Origin: a bacterium
Lineage (GTDB): Bacteria; Pseudomonadota; Alphaproteobacteria; Sphingomonadales; Sphingomonadaceae
NCBI GenBank assembly: GCA_030824575.1
Contig: JAVBXL010000022.1
Coordinates: forward strand, 1 to 64,000
Reading direction: 5' to 3'
DNA: 64,000 nt
The notes beneath the pieces were generated by a model. It had not been told where the DNA came from. It made no database searches and saw only the letters and a program-made list of their open reading frames with translations. Below are positions 43,599 to 51,920 of this stretch, piece by piece. How positions within the stretch are numbered: the first letter of the stretch is position 1; every line of letters starts with the position of its first letter. The translations under genes were made by a program, and so were the position numbers.

Positions 43599-45043
43599 CC
43601 GTCATGCAGGCACCCGCCTATCGCCGGGCCGAATATCACGGCTTCCAGGCCGGTGGCAGCCACTTTGTCTATCTGGTGAGCGCCGGCGCGATCTTCGAGA
43701 TCGACGCGGATGTCCGCGCGGTGTTGACCCGATTGGATGGGCAGGAACTGTCCCATGCTGCGCTGGTGCGCGAATTGTCGAGCGACGGGACCGATCCGGC
43801 CGATGCCGAAGCGCTGGTCCGCGAACTGCGCGCCGCCCGGCTGATCCAGCTTGGCGCGGCCGCGCCGGTGATGCCACAGGCGCCGCCCGCCGATTTCCCG
43901 CTCCAGGCGTTGGTGCTGAACGTCACCAACCAGTGCAACCTCGCTTGCACCTATTGCTACGAGTTCGGCGCGGACAAGATCGCGACGCCGGCCGGCAAGC
44001 CCAAATATATGACGCTGGAAACGGCGCAGGCTTCGGTGGATCTGCTCATCAGAGAAGCCGTCGGCCGCAAGGCGGTGCATATCACCTTCTTCGGCGGCGA
44101 AACGCTGATGAATTTCAAGCTGCTGCGCGATGTAGTGGACTATGCCAACACGGCCACTGCCGCGGCGGGGAAGGGGATCACCTACAGCCTCACCACCAAC
44201 GCGACGCTGCTGACGCCGGAGATCGTGACCTTCCTGTCCGACAACCGGATCGGCGTGACCGTATCGATGGACGGCCCGCCCGAATTGCAGGACAAGCATC
44301 GCGTCTATAAAAATGGCAAGGGCAGCTATGCGGTGATCGAACCGCGCCTGCGCACGCTGATCGCCCATCACAAGACCCGCGCCATCACCGCGCGCGTAAC
44401 GCTGACCGAAGGCGTCACCGACGTCGTGCGCATCTTCCGCCATTTGAAGGACGATCTGGGCTTCCACGAAGTCGGCTTTGCGCCAGTGACGACGGGGGAA
44501 GAGCGGGCTTATTCGCTCGACGATAATGGCATGGACAGCGTGCTGGCGCAGTTCAGCTTGCTGGCGGACGAATGGCTGGAATATGCGCTGCGCGGCGAAT
44601 CGCATGGCTTCACCAATGTCAGCGAGACGATCAGCGAGCTGATATCGGGCGTCAACAAATCGCATCCCTGCGGCGCGGGATTGGGCCTGATGGGCGTCAG
44701 CCCGTCGGGCGACCTGTCCCCCTGCCACCGCTTTACCGACGCCGACACGCACAGCATGGGCCATGTCTCCAGCGGCATCGACCGCGCCAAACAGGGCGCG
44801 TTCCTGAAAAAAGGTCATGTCGAGGCCAAATATGACTGCCAGAGCTGCTGGGCGCGGCCGCTCTGCGCGGGCGGATGCCATCATGAAGCGTTCGTGCGCT
44901 ATGGCGACACCGGCCACGCCAACCTCCATTATTGCGACTGGATAAGGCAATGGACCGACACCTGCCTGCGCATCTACGGCGTGCTGGCGGTGCAGAATCC
45001 CGGCTTCCTCGAACGCTTCGCTGAACGAAAGGGCCTGTCATGA
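43595..45043 (+). CDS. qhpD: Radical SAM/SPASM peptide-modifying enzyme QhpD
   Basis: 482 residues from the ATG at 43595 (GGAGG just before). Radical SAM motif CNLACTYC with Cys114, Cys118 and Cys121 (CX3CX2C), and a C-terminal SPASM region with CQSCWARPLCAGGC. The N-terminal 90 residues are PqqD-like. In Paracoccus, QhpD forms the thioether crosslinks (Cys to Asp/Glu) in the gamma subunit. Its ATGA overlap with both qhpA and qhpC supports this role. Confidence 0.93.
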   Translation: MTVMQAPAYRRAEYHGFQAGGSHFVYLVSAGAIFEIDADVRAVLTRLDGQELSHAALVRELSSDGTDPADAEALVRELRAARLIQLGAAAPVMPQAPPADFPLQALVLNVTNQCNLACTYCYEFGADKIATPAGKPKYMTLETAQASVDLLIREAVGRKAVHITFFGGETLMNFKLLRDVVDYANTATAAAGKGITYSLTTNATLLTPEIVTFLSDNRIGVTVSMDGPPELQDKHRVYKNGKGSYAVIEPRLRTLIAHHKTRAITARVTLTEGVTDVVRIFRHLKDDLGFHEVGFAPVTTGEERAYSLDDNGMDSVLAQFSLLADEWLEYALRGESHGFTNVSETISELISGVNKSHPCGAGLGLMGVSPSGDLSPCHRFTDADTHSMGHVSSGIDRAKQGAFLKKGHVEAKYDCQSCWARPLCAGGCHHEAFVRYGDTGHANLHYCDWIRQWTDTCLRIYGVLAVQNPGFLERFAERKGLS

Positions 45044-45402
45044 AGCATCTTCGTGCCATCAATAAAAAGGCGCGCGCGATCGGCGAAGCAGTGGCCGAGA
45101 TTGAAGCTGCGTCGGCCGGAACACCTGCGGACATGGAGGAGGATGTCGTCGCCCTCCAGCAGCAACCGCGGCCCCATGTGCCGATGGGCTGCACCCTGTC
45201 CTTCTCGCCCGGCTGGGAAGTGGATGCCGGCGGCGGCACGGCGGGTCTGTGCCAGCCGGTCGAGCGCGACATCTACGACTGCTACGTCACCTGCTTCTGG
45301 CCCGTTCAGGTGCCCGACCATGTGAATTATTCGCCCGACTGGGCCAGCAACTGCGCTACAGCCACCAAGGACTGGCGCAGTCTCGATCTCGTTTTTCCAT
45401 GA
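45040..45402 (+). CDS. qhpC: Quinohemoprotein amine dehydrogenase gamma subunit (CTQ precursor peptide)
   Basis: 120 residues: a long leader (about 44) and a mature core. All crosslink partners of the Paracoccus mature chain are present at exactly the same spacing: Cys51-Glu60 (+9), Cys71-Asp77 (+6), Cys85-Asp93 (+8) and the CTQ pair Cys81-Trp87 (+6), corresponding to Cys7-Glu16, Cys27-Asp33, Cys41-Asp49 and Cys37-Trp43. QhpD makes the thioethers, QhpG oxidises the Trp, QhpE is expected to remove the leader and QhpF to export it. The start overlaps the qhpD stop (ATGA). Confidence 0.95.
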   Translation: MKHLRAINKKARAIGEAVAEIEAASAGTPADMEEDVVALQQQPRPHVPMGCTLSFSPGWEVDAGGGTAGLCQPVERDIYDCYVTCFWPVQVPDHVNYSPDWASNCATATKDWRSLDLVFP

Positions 45403-46502
45403 GGCGCGCCATGTCGACATTCCGCACCATCGTCGCTGCGGGGCTTGCAGCGCTCACCGCGCTTCCGGCGTCCGCCGCCACCCTGTTCATGGGGTCCTAT
45501 CCCGACGAATTGCTGGTCTTCGACGAAGGCAAGGCGGCGGTCACGGGCAAGATCAAGCTCGACACCGGCCTGCCGACATCGATGCTGCTGTCGGACGACG
45601 GCAAGCGCATCTATGTCACCACCATCACCACCAGCGGGATCGAAGTGATCGACACCGCGACGCGCAAGGTCATCAACAAGTTCAGCCTGAACGATGGCGC
45701 CACCCGTTATCGCTTCTGGGGCGGGACGGCGGACCCGACCGGCCGCTATTTCTACACGGTCATCAGCCGCTTCGACAAGGAAATCGACCGCTATAAGGTC
45801 AGCAAGCCGATGTACGGCGTGATCGACCTGAAGCTGCAAAAGGTCGTGCGCACTGTCGATATCGACAAGGAAGACGAGAAGGCGGGCGGGGGATATCGCG
45901 CCGCCTATAAAGTGTCGCAGGACGGCAAATATCTCTACATCTTCGGCGACAAGGTGCTGATCCTGACCGTTGCGGACATGAAGGTCATCGATCGCATCGA
46001 CCTGGCCAAGCCCGAAGGGACGGGGCTGGAAAATGTCGGCTTCGGCGGCGCGATCGATACGATCCGCACGCCCGGCCAGTTCGTGTCGCTGTTCAACGCG
46101 GCCGACCCCTATATCCACAACAAGATGTTCGGGCTCGCCCGTTTCGACCTGAACAGCCGCCAGTTCGATTTCACCCCGATCGGCCCCGCGCCGGACAATA
46201 TGGCCGGCCTGCAAATGACACCCGACGGCAGCCAGGCCTATACCGTCGTGACCAACGGGAAGCTCGGCAACAAGCGCTGCGAATTCTGGCACATGGACAT
46301 GAAGACCAACGCGGTCGTGGACAAGGCGGAGTTTCAGTGCCGCTCCCGCTTTCGCTTCGGCATGTCGATGGATGGGAAAAAGCTCTATATCTATGGCGCC
46401 AGCTATGACGTGGAAGTCTATGACGCCAAGACGCTGAAGCTGGAAGCGACCTGGGATCTGGGCAACGACACCACTGGCGCCGGCATGGTCGCGGTAGAAT
46501 GA
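45399..46502 (+). CDS. qhpB: Quinohemoprotein amine dehydrogenase beta subunit
   Basis: 367 residues. Sec signal (MRRAMSTFRTIVAAGLAALT, ASA cleavage). The mature part is a seven-bladed propeller of the YVTN/QHNDH beta family: repeated blade segments such as GKIKLDTGLPTSMLLSDDGKR, LFMGSYPDELLVFDE, MAGLQMTPDGSQAYTV, FGMSMDGKKLYIYGASYDVEVYDAK. Two starts compete: ATG 45399 in an ATGA overlap with qhpC, or ATG 45411 with GAGG before it; the first gives a basic n-region. Followed by a 112-nt gap with no gene. Confidence 0.9.
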   Translation: MRRAMSTFRTIVAAGLAALTALPASAATLFMGSYPDELLVFDEGKAAVTGKIKLDTGLPTSMLLSDDGKRIYVTTITTSGIEVIDTATRKVINKFSLNDGATRYRFWGGTADPTGRYFYTVISRFDKEIDRYKVSKPMYGVIDLKLQKVVRTVDIDKEDEKAGGGYRAAYKVSQDGKYLYIFGDKVLILTVADMKVIDRIDLAKPEGTGLENVGFGGAIDTIRTPGQFVSLFNAADPYIHNKMFGLARFDLNSRQFDFTPIGPAPDNMAGLQMTPDGSQAYTVVTNGKLGNKRCEFWHMDMKTNAVVDKAEFQCRSRFRFGMSMDGKKLYIYGASYDVEVYDAKTLKLEATWDLGNDTTGAGMVAVE

Positions 46503-46614
46503 ATCCGCCAGGGAATATGGGTAAATTACGCGATCATCTCGACTTTGGTCGAAGAACAAGAACTATTTATCATCCGCGTCTGGACTTGATCCGCAACGAA
46601 CGGCACGGCGGCAG

Positions 46615-47607
46615 ATGAAGACTATCGCCATCCGGGGCAGCGGCATCGCCGCCAAAGGATGCGCGCATATATTGGCTGGCGCGGGCTTTCGGGTCGCAAT
46701 CGAAGAACGCCGCCGCCCGTCCGTGCCGACGATCATGCTGAGCGATCCGGCCCTGCGCCTGATCCGCGGCGTGTTCGATCGACCGGACCTGTTTGCCGAC
46801 CGGCCGCGCGTAAAGCAGCGGCTGGTCGCTTGGGGTGGGGCACAAGTGACGGTGCCCCATGACGCGGCGCTGGCGTCGGAGGATCAGGTTCAGGCGGCCT
46901 TGCCATCCATCCCAGCGTCCGAAACAGGCCCGGTTGACTTCACGATCCATGCCGCGCCGCCCGTGCCGCTGGGCGAGATGCACATCTTTGGCGAACGCCA
47001 TGCCGTCGCGGCCAAGGTGAAATTGCGTGACCCCGCCTGCATCGAAGAGGCGCGGATCGAAGCCGTGGCGGCAGGTTGGCTCTATCTAGTGCCGGCAGAA
47101 ACGGGTTTTGGCTGGCTTTTGGGCGTAGGCGGCTTGCTCGACAAGCTGTTGGGGCAGAGCGCGCTAATCGCGCCGGTCGTGGATGCGGTCGGCGCGACAT
47201 CCACGCCCTTTCCGGCTGCGCCGCGCCTGCAATTGCCGCTTTATGGCGATAACTGGCTGGCCTGTGGCACGGCGGCTGTGGGCTTCGACCCGATTTGCGG
47301 CGACGGCACCGCGCAGTCGGTGCGGGAGGCGATATTGGCGACGGCGGTCGTGATGTCCATGGCAGATGGCGGCGATCGCGCCGCGATGCTCACCCATTAT
47401 CAATCAATGCTGATTGCGGCGATGCGCCGCCATCTGCTGCTCTGCGCGCAATTTTACGCAAATGGCGGGCGGGGCGATTGGTGGCGCGCGCAGCATGACG
47501 CGCTGATGGAGGGGCATCATATGTGCACCGGTTTGCTGGCTAGGCTGCCCGAACCACGCTTTATGCTGGACGGTTTCAGGCTGGTGCCGCGGCAGGCGGC
47601 GGCATGA
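46615..47607 (+). CDS. qhpG: FAD-dependent monooxygenase QhpG (CTQ Trp oxidation)
   Basis: 330 residues. Dinucleotide-binding start TIAIRGSGIAAKGCAHILAGAGF with a GxGxxG-like turn and a distal GFDPICGDGTAQSVREAI (GD motif that contacts FAD), as in tryptophan-halogenase-like monooxygenases. In Paracoccus, QhpG hydroxylates the gamma-subunit Trp to begin CTQ formation. Overlaps qhpF by ATGA. Confidence 0.88.
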   Translation: MKTIAIRGSGIAAKGCAHILAGAGFRVAIEERRRPSVPTIMLSDPALRLIRGVFDRPDLFADRPRVKQRLVAWGGAQVTVPHDAALASEDQVQAALPSIPASETGPVDFTIHAAPPVPLGEMHIFGERHAVAAKVKLRDPACIEEARIEAVAAGWLYLVPAETGFGWLLGVGGLLDKLLGQSALIAPVVDAVGATSTPFPAAPRLQLPLYGDNWLACGTAAVGFDPICGDGTAQSVREAILATAVVMSMADGGDRAAMLTHYQSMLIAAMRRHLLLCAQFYANGGRGDWWRAQHDALMEGHHMCTGLLARLPEPRFMLDGFRLVPRQAAA

Positions 47608-49307
47608 GCGGCCAGCCCCCACCCCCCATCGCCGATTGGGGCACCTACAAACGCCTCACTCCATTTTTGCGACCCTATCGCGGCGCACTGCTGGTCGTGC
47701 TCGCAATCAGCCTCGTTTCGACCATGCTCGGCCTCGCCCAGCCCTATCTCTCCAAGCTGATGATCGACCAGGCGCTGCTCAAGCGCGACATGACCGCGCT
47801 GGTCGACATCGCCGCGATCATGATCGCCGTCACCATAGCGGGCTTCGCCGTCAATATCCTCGCCAGCTATCGTTATGTCTCCCTTTCCGCCGCGATGCTC
47901 TACGACATTCGCGCCGCGCTGCTCCGCCATCTTCAGACCCTGTCGCCCCGTTTCTACGGCAGCTTTCGGCTAGGCGACCTCGTGTCCCGCATGAACAGCG
48001 ACGTCAGCGACGTGCAGCGCATCGCCTCCGACACTTTGCTGTCGGTGGTCAGCAACCTGCTGTTCTTCGTCGGCTGCGTAGCGATGATGCTCTGGCTCGA
48101 CTGGCGGCTCTTCCTAGTGAGCGTCGTGCTGGTCCCGGCCAGCCTGGCGACGTTCAGCTATTATCAACGCCGCCTGACCGCACTGACCCGCGACATGCGG
48201 GAGCGGGGGGCGGACCTGGGCAGCCTGTTGGTCGATACCGTCATGGGCATGCGCGTCGTCGCCTCGCTGCGCGCGGGCGAGCATGAGGTGGGTCGGTTCA
48301 AGACCAAAAACGACGCCTTCGTCGCGTCGATGCTGCGGATGCAGGTCGCGTCCTTCATGACCGGTGCGCTGCCCGGCACGCTGATGACGGCGGCGACTTC
48401 TGCGGTGATCCTCTATGGCGGCTGGCGGATCATTCATGACGGGATGAGCATCGGTACGCTCGTCGCGTTCATGACCTATCATATGCGGCTGCTCTCACCG
48501 ATCCAGACGCTGATGGGGCTGACATCCGGCCTAGCGTCGGCGCGGGTGTCGCTGGGGCGCATCTTCGAACTGTTCGACACGAAGCCCGATGTCGTGGAGC
48601 GCAGCGAGGCCCTGCCCATGGCACGCGCGGGCGAGATGCGCTTCGAGCAGGTCGCGATGCGCTATGATCGCGATGCCGTACTGCGCGACATCGACCTGAC
48701 GATCCCGGCGGGCAGCCTAAGCGCCATCCTTGGTCCCAGCGGCGTCGGCAAATCGACCATGGCCGATCTGATGGTCCGCTATCTCGATCCCGACAGCGGC
48801 CGCATCACGGTCGATGGCCGCGACCTGCGCGACTACGCCCTCGATGATCTGCGGCGGGAGATCATCCTGGTCGATCAGGCCCCCTATCTGTTCAACGACA
48901 CGATCGCGGCGAATATCGGGTTCGCCATGGTGGATGTGTCTCAAGAGGCGATCGCGGCGGCTGCCCACGCCGCCGGGCTGGACGGCTTCATCGAAAAACT
49001 GCCCGAAGGCTATGAAACGCGCGCGGGTGAGCGCGGCATGGCGTTATCGGCGGGCGAGCGGCAACGGGTGGTGCTGGCCCGCGCCTTACTACGCCAGCCC
49101 AGCATCCTGATCCTTGACGAACCGACATCGGCGCTGGACGGCGACACCGAACAACTGGTGGCGGGACGCTTGCGCGATGCGCTGCCCCACGCCACGATCA
49201 TCGTCATCACCCACAAGCCTGCACTGGCGCGCATGGCCGACCATATCATCACGCTGGCGCAGGGACGGGCGCAGATGACGGCGCGCGCAGAGCCTGTCGA
49301 TGCCTGA
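47604..49307 (+). CDS. qhpF: ABC transporter with fused permease and ATPase, exporter QhpF
   Basis: 567 residues. N-terminal six-helix exporter domain (about 25-310), C-terminal ATPase with GPSGVGKST, signature LSAGERQRVVLARALLRQ, Walker B ILILDEPTSALDG and switch His in VITHKPA. Half-transporter that should work as a dimer to move the modified gamma subunit (after leader removal) to the periplasm. Context in the qhp operon, between qhpG and qhpE, gives its role. Confidence 0.88.
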   Translation: MSGQPPPPIADWGTYKRLTPFLRPYRGALLVVLAISLVSTMLGLAQPYLSKLMIDQALLKRDMTALVDIAAIMIAVTIAGFAVNILASYRYVSLSAAMLYDIRAALLRHLQTLSPRFYGSFRLGDLVSRMNSDVSDVQRIASDTLLSVVSNLLFFVGCVAMMLWLDWRLFLVSVVLVPASLATFSYYQRRLTALTRDMRERGADLGSLLVDTVMGMRVVASLRAGEHEVGRFKTKNDAFVASMLRMQVASFMTGALPGTLMTAATSAVILYGGWRIIHDGMSIGTLVAFMTYHMRLLSPIQTLMGLTSGLASARVSLGRIFELFDTKPDVVERSEALPMARAGEMRFEQVAMRYDRDAVLRDIDLTIPAGSLSAILGPSGVGKSTMADLMVRYLDPDSGRITVDGRDLRDYALDDLRREIILVDQAPYLFNDTIAANIGFAMVDVSQEAIAAAAHAAGLDGFIEKLPEGYETRAGERGMALSAGERQRVVLARALLRQPSILILDEPTSALDGDTEQLVAGRLRDALPHATIIVITHKPALARMADHIITLAQGRAQMTARAEPVDA

Positions 49308-50001
49308 TCCGATCCGTATCGCCATCATCGACAGTGGCGTGCATCCCGAACATCCGCATATCGACGCAACCCGTCTGTTGCCCGGCATCGCCATAGCGGG
49401 CGACGGTGCGATCAACGAGTGCGACACCATCGACGCCCTTGGCCATGGCACCGCCGTCACCGCCGCCATACAGGGGCAGGCACCCGACGCGCTATGCCTG
49501 CCGATCCGCGTGTTCCATGATGCCTTGCGCACCACCGCGCGCGCCTTGGTGATCGCGATCGATTGGGCCGTGGCGGCCAAGGTGGACATCATCAACCTTA
49601 GCCTTGGTACGGTGAACCCGGCGCATCGCGACCTGTTTGCGGCGGTCGCCGATAGGGCGCTGGCGGCGGGCGTGCTGATCGTCGCCGCGCGGGAGGCGGA
49701 AGGTACACCCTGCTATCCGGGCAGCCTGGCCCAGGTGCTGGGCGTATCGCTCGACTGGGACTGCCCGCGCGAAGACCATGTCGTGCGCGATGGGATCATC
49801 TTTGCATCCGGCCATCCCCGGCCGATCCCTGGCGTGCCGCAGCGGCGCAACCTCCATGGTGTCTCGTTCGCTGTCGCGAATATGAGTGGCATCGTGGCGC
49901 GGGGCGGGCGAGCGGCGATCGCCCGCTATCGCGATCAGGCGACGCCGAACCCCGCGACCCGCTCGACCATCCAGAAGCAGCCGATCGCGCCGACTGCATA
50001 A
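49300..50001 (+). CDS. qhpE: Subtilisin-like leader protease QhpE
   Basis: 233 residues, no signal peptide, so cytoplasmic. Catalytic Asp in IIDSGVHPEH, His in ALGHGTAVTAAI and Ser in HGVSFAVANMSGIVA complete the S8 triad. In Paracoccus QhpE cuts the leader from the crosslinked gamma subunit. Overlaps qhpF by 8 nt. Its last 67 bases overlap in antisense the end of the reverse-strand hupE-like gene. Confidence 0.88.
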   Translation: MPDPIRIAIIDSGVHPEHPHIDATRLLPGIAIAGDGAINECDTIDALGHGTAVTAAIQGQAPDALCLPIRVFHDALRTTARALVIAIDWAVAAKVDIINLSLGTVNPAHRDLFAAVADRALAAGVLIVAAREAEGTPCYPGSLAQVLGVSLDWDCPREDHVVRDGIIFASGHPRPIPGVPQRRNLHGVSFAVANMSGIVARGGRAAIARYRDQATPNPATRSTIQKQPIAPTA

Positions 50002-50930
50002 AGCGCGGCGACCCGCACTGGCGTCGCCAGCGATACTGCGCGCAATCCGGCCAGCGCCGCCAGGATCGCACCAACGAACAGCAATTGTCCTGCCTCCACA
50101 CCGATGTTGAAGAAGACCAGCGCCGGCAGCTTCTCGCCAGCCTGCACGCCCAGTTCGCCCAGCGCCGTCGCAAAGCCCAATCCATGCAGCAGGCCGAACA
50201 GCGATACGACGATCGCCTGCCGCCGGAACGCAAAGGCCTGTCCCTTGCCCACTAATAATGCTTCCCGCGCCATGAAGGCGATGGACAGGGCGATGGCGGC
50301 CTCGACCGGCGGCACGGGCACGCGCACCAATTCGAAGAAGGCGATGGCCAGCGATATGGAGTGGCCCGCGGTAAAGGCGCTCACCAGCCAGAGCAGGTCG
50401 CGCCCGCGCGCCAGCAGCGCCAGGCACAGGACGAAGGCGAGGTGATCCCAGCCCAGCCAGATATGCCAAACGCCCTGCGCCAGAAATTCCGGTGCAATCT
50501 GGTCGATCGGCCGCGCCGTCGCGGCGGTTTCGCCGACCGGTACGGTAATGCCTTGCGCGTCGCCGGTCAGGCTGCGATCGACCTGCCCGCCCATGACATT
50601 GGTGACGAAGCGGCCGCCATCGGCCTTCCACGGCGTCTGGATGGTATCGCCAGCGGCAAAGGGCCGGTCGCACGCCAGCTCAAACGCATATTGCGCCCGT
50701 CCGCTGCCGGTCTGGCGGCTCATGCCGGTCTGGCGACAGCCGTCGGGCAGGGTCAGCGGCGCGGGCTGGCCCACCGCTTCGGGCACGGCGGCGGTGAATT
50801 CATATGTGTTCGGGTCTTCGCCGCGGGTCAGGGCGAAGTCGGCGGACAGGAAGATATCGGCCATCGCCGTGCCTGGCGCCAGCGCCGCCAGCGCGAGCAG
50901 CAGCAGGGCGAACAGCTTATTCCTCGACAT
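49935..50930 (-). CDS. HupE/UreJ-like membrane protein
   Basis: 331 residues. Sec signal MSRNKLFALLLLALAALAPG with TAMA cleavage, a periplasmic domain of about 130 residues, then 5-6 membrane helices with WLGWDHLAFVLCLALL and FTAGHSISLAIAFFEL, the conserved metal-binding HupE/UreJ motifs. Relatives are proposed nickel or metal permeases; the arginase-type enzymes nearby need Mn or Ni, so metal supply is a fair guess. It is the second gene of a reverse-strand pair with the parvulin gene. Confidence 0.82.
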   Translation of the reverse strand: MSRNKLFALLLLALAALAPGTAMADIFLSADFALTRGEDPNTYEFTAAVPEAVGQPAPLTLPDGCRQTGMSRQTGSGRAQYAFELACDRPFAAGDTIQTPWKADGGRFVTNVMGGQVDRSLTGDAQGITVPVGETAATARPIDQIAPEFLAQGVWHIWLGWDHLAFVLCLALLARGRDLLWLVSAFTAGHSISLAIAFFELVRVPVPPVEAAIALSIAFMAREALLVGKGQAFAFRRQAIVVSLFGLLHGLGFATALGELGVQAGEKLPALVFFNIGVEAGQLLFVGAILAALAGLRAVSLATPVRVAALYAVGAIGCFWMVERVAGFGVA

Positions 50931-51780
50931 CGAACTTCTCCTTGAGGCCCGCCAGCGCCTGTTGAATGGCGGCATTGCTGTGGGCGATCATATAATCCTG
51001 CCGCACCTGGTCCTTGATCGCGGGAAAGGGGATCATGGCGGACGCGATGCTCTCACTCTTCTTCACGAAATGCCAGCCACGCGGGGATGGGATCGGGCCG
51101 ATCCACCGGCCTTCCGGCGCGCTCTTGAGCGTATCGACGAAGGGCTGGCCGAAAATGCCGCGGACCATGGAATCGCCATAACGGGGAAAGTCGCGGCCCA
51201 GCCAGAAATCCTCGCCGCCGATCGTCTCGCCCGCATTGAGCTGCGCCAGCAGGACGCCCGCGTCGGCGGGCTTTTGTTGCCGGAAAATCTGGGTGAAGCT
51301 GGTGCGCGGTTCCGCGCGATACAGGTTCAGATGCGCCGAATAATGATCGACCAACTGCTCCTCGCTCGGTTCGGGCGGCGCACCGGCGATCAGGTAGCGT
51401 ACCTTGTCGACCAGCCGCCTGCGCGTCTCGCCATCGGTCAGGTGCATGTTGCGGTCGATCGCTTCGCGGAACAGCAATTCGTCGGCCAGATATTCGGCCT
51501 TCAGCCGAGCGCGGTCCTGCGCCGTCGCCTTGCGCCCGGTCAGCGTCTCCAGGTCGGCGACCTGCGCCTGCTCGATCTCCGGTGTGAAGATGACGGGCGG
51601 CTTTTCGAAATGCTGCACGATCTGATAACCGCCGAACAGCGCAACGCCGGCCAGCAGAAAGGCGAAGAGCGGATCGCGCGCCACCCGGCCGATCCCCTGC
51701 ATCGGATTGCGCCATGGACGCGGCAACGTCGCCGCCTCGCCCGTCGCCATAATATCCATGGATTCCGCCCCGTTCGCCAT
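50917..51780 (-). CDS. Membrane-anchored peptidyl-prolyl isomerase (parvulin type)
   Basis: 287 residues from the ATG at 51780. A single membrane helix (about residues 35-56, PLFAFLLAGVALFGGYQIV), then an SurA/PrsA-like helical region and a parvulin rotamase domain (GEDFWLGRDFPRYGDSM...GPIPSPRGWHFVKK). It should help folding of exported proteins. Divergent from urtA across a 140-base region that holds the TACGTCAAA motif; it leads the pair with hupE. Confidence 0.85.
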   Translation of the reverse strand: MANGAESMDIMATGEAATLPRPWRNPMQGIGRVARDPLFAFLLAGVALFGGYQIVQHFEKPPVIFTPEIEQAQVADLETLTGRKATAQDRARLKAEYLADELLFREAIDRNMHLTDGETRRRLVDKVRYLIAGAPPEPSEEQLVDHYSAHLNLYRAEPRTSFTQIFRQQKPADAGVLLAQLNAGETIGGEDFWLGRDFPRYGDSMVRGIFGQPFVDTLKSAPEGRWIGPIPSPRGWHFVKKSESIASAMIPFPAIKDQVRQDYMIAHSNAAIQQALAGLKEKFDVEE

Positions 51781-51815
51781 GTCCGCAATATTAGAGGGAA
51801 GCGGTGCGGCCAAGC

Positions 51816-51832
51816 CTACGTCAAATGACGCA
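51816..51832 (+). promoter_or_regulatory. TACGTCAAA operator candidate upstream of urtA
   Basis: CTACGTCAAATGACGCA, 14 of 17 positions identical to the right arm of the motif at 37319, 89 nt before the urtA ATG and 36 nt before the divergent parvulin start. Supports joint control with the TonB/arginase genes. Confidence 0.6.
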
Positions 51833-51920
51833 TACGGGGGCTAGGCGGCTTTCCATAGCCTTTAGGCACCAGATTGCTGCGGTGCCGCATTCGGTCCTGC
51901 CCCAGGGAGACCTTCACATC

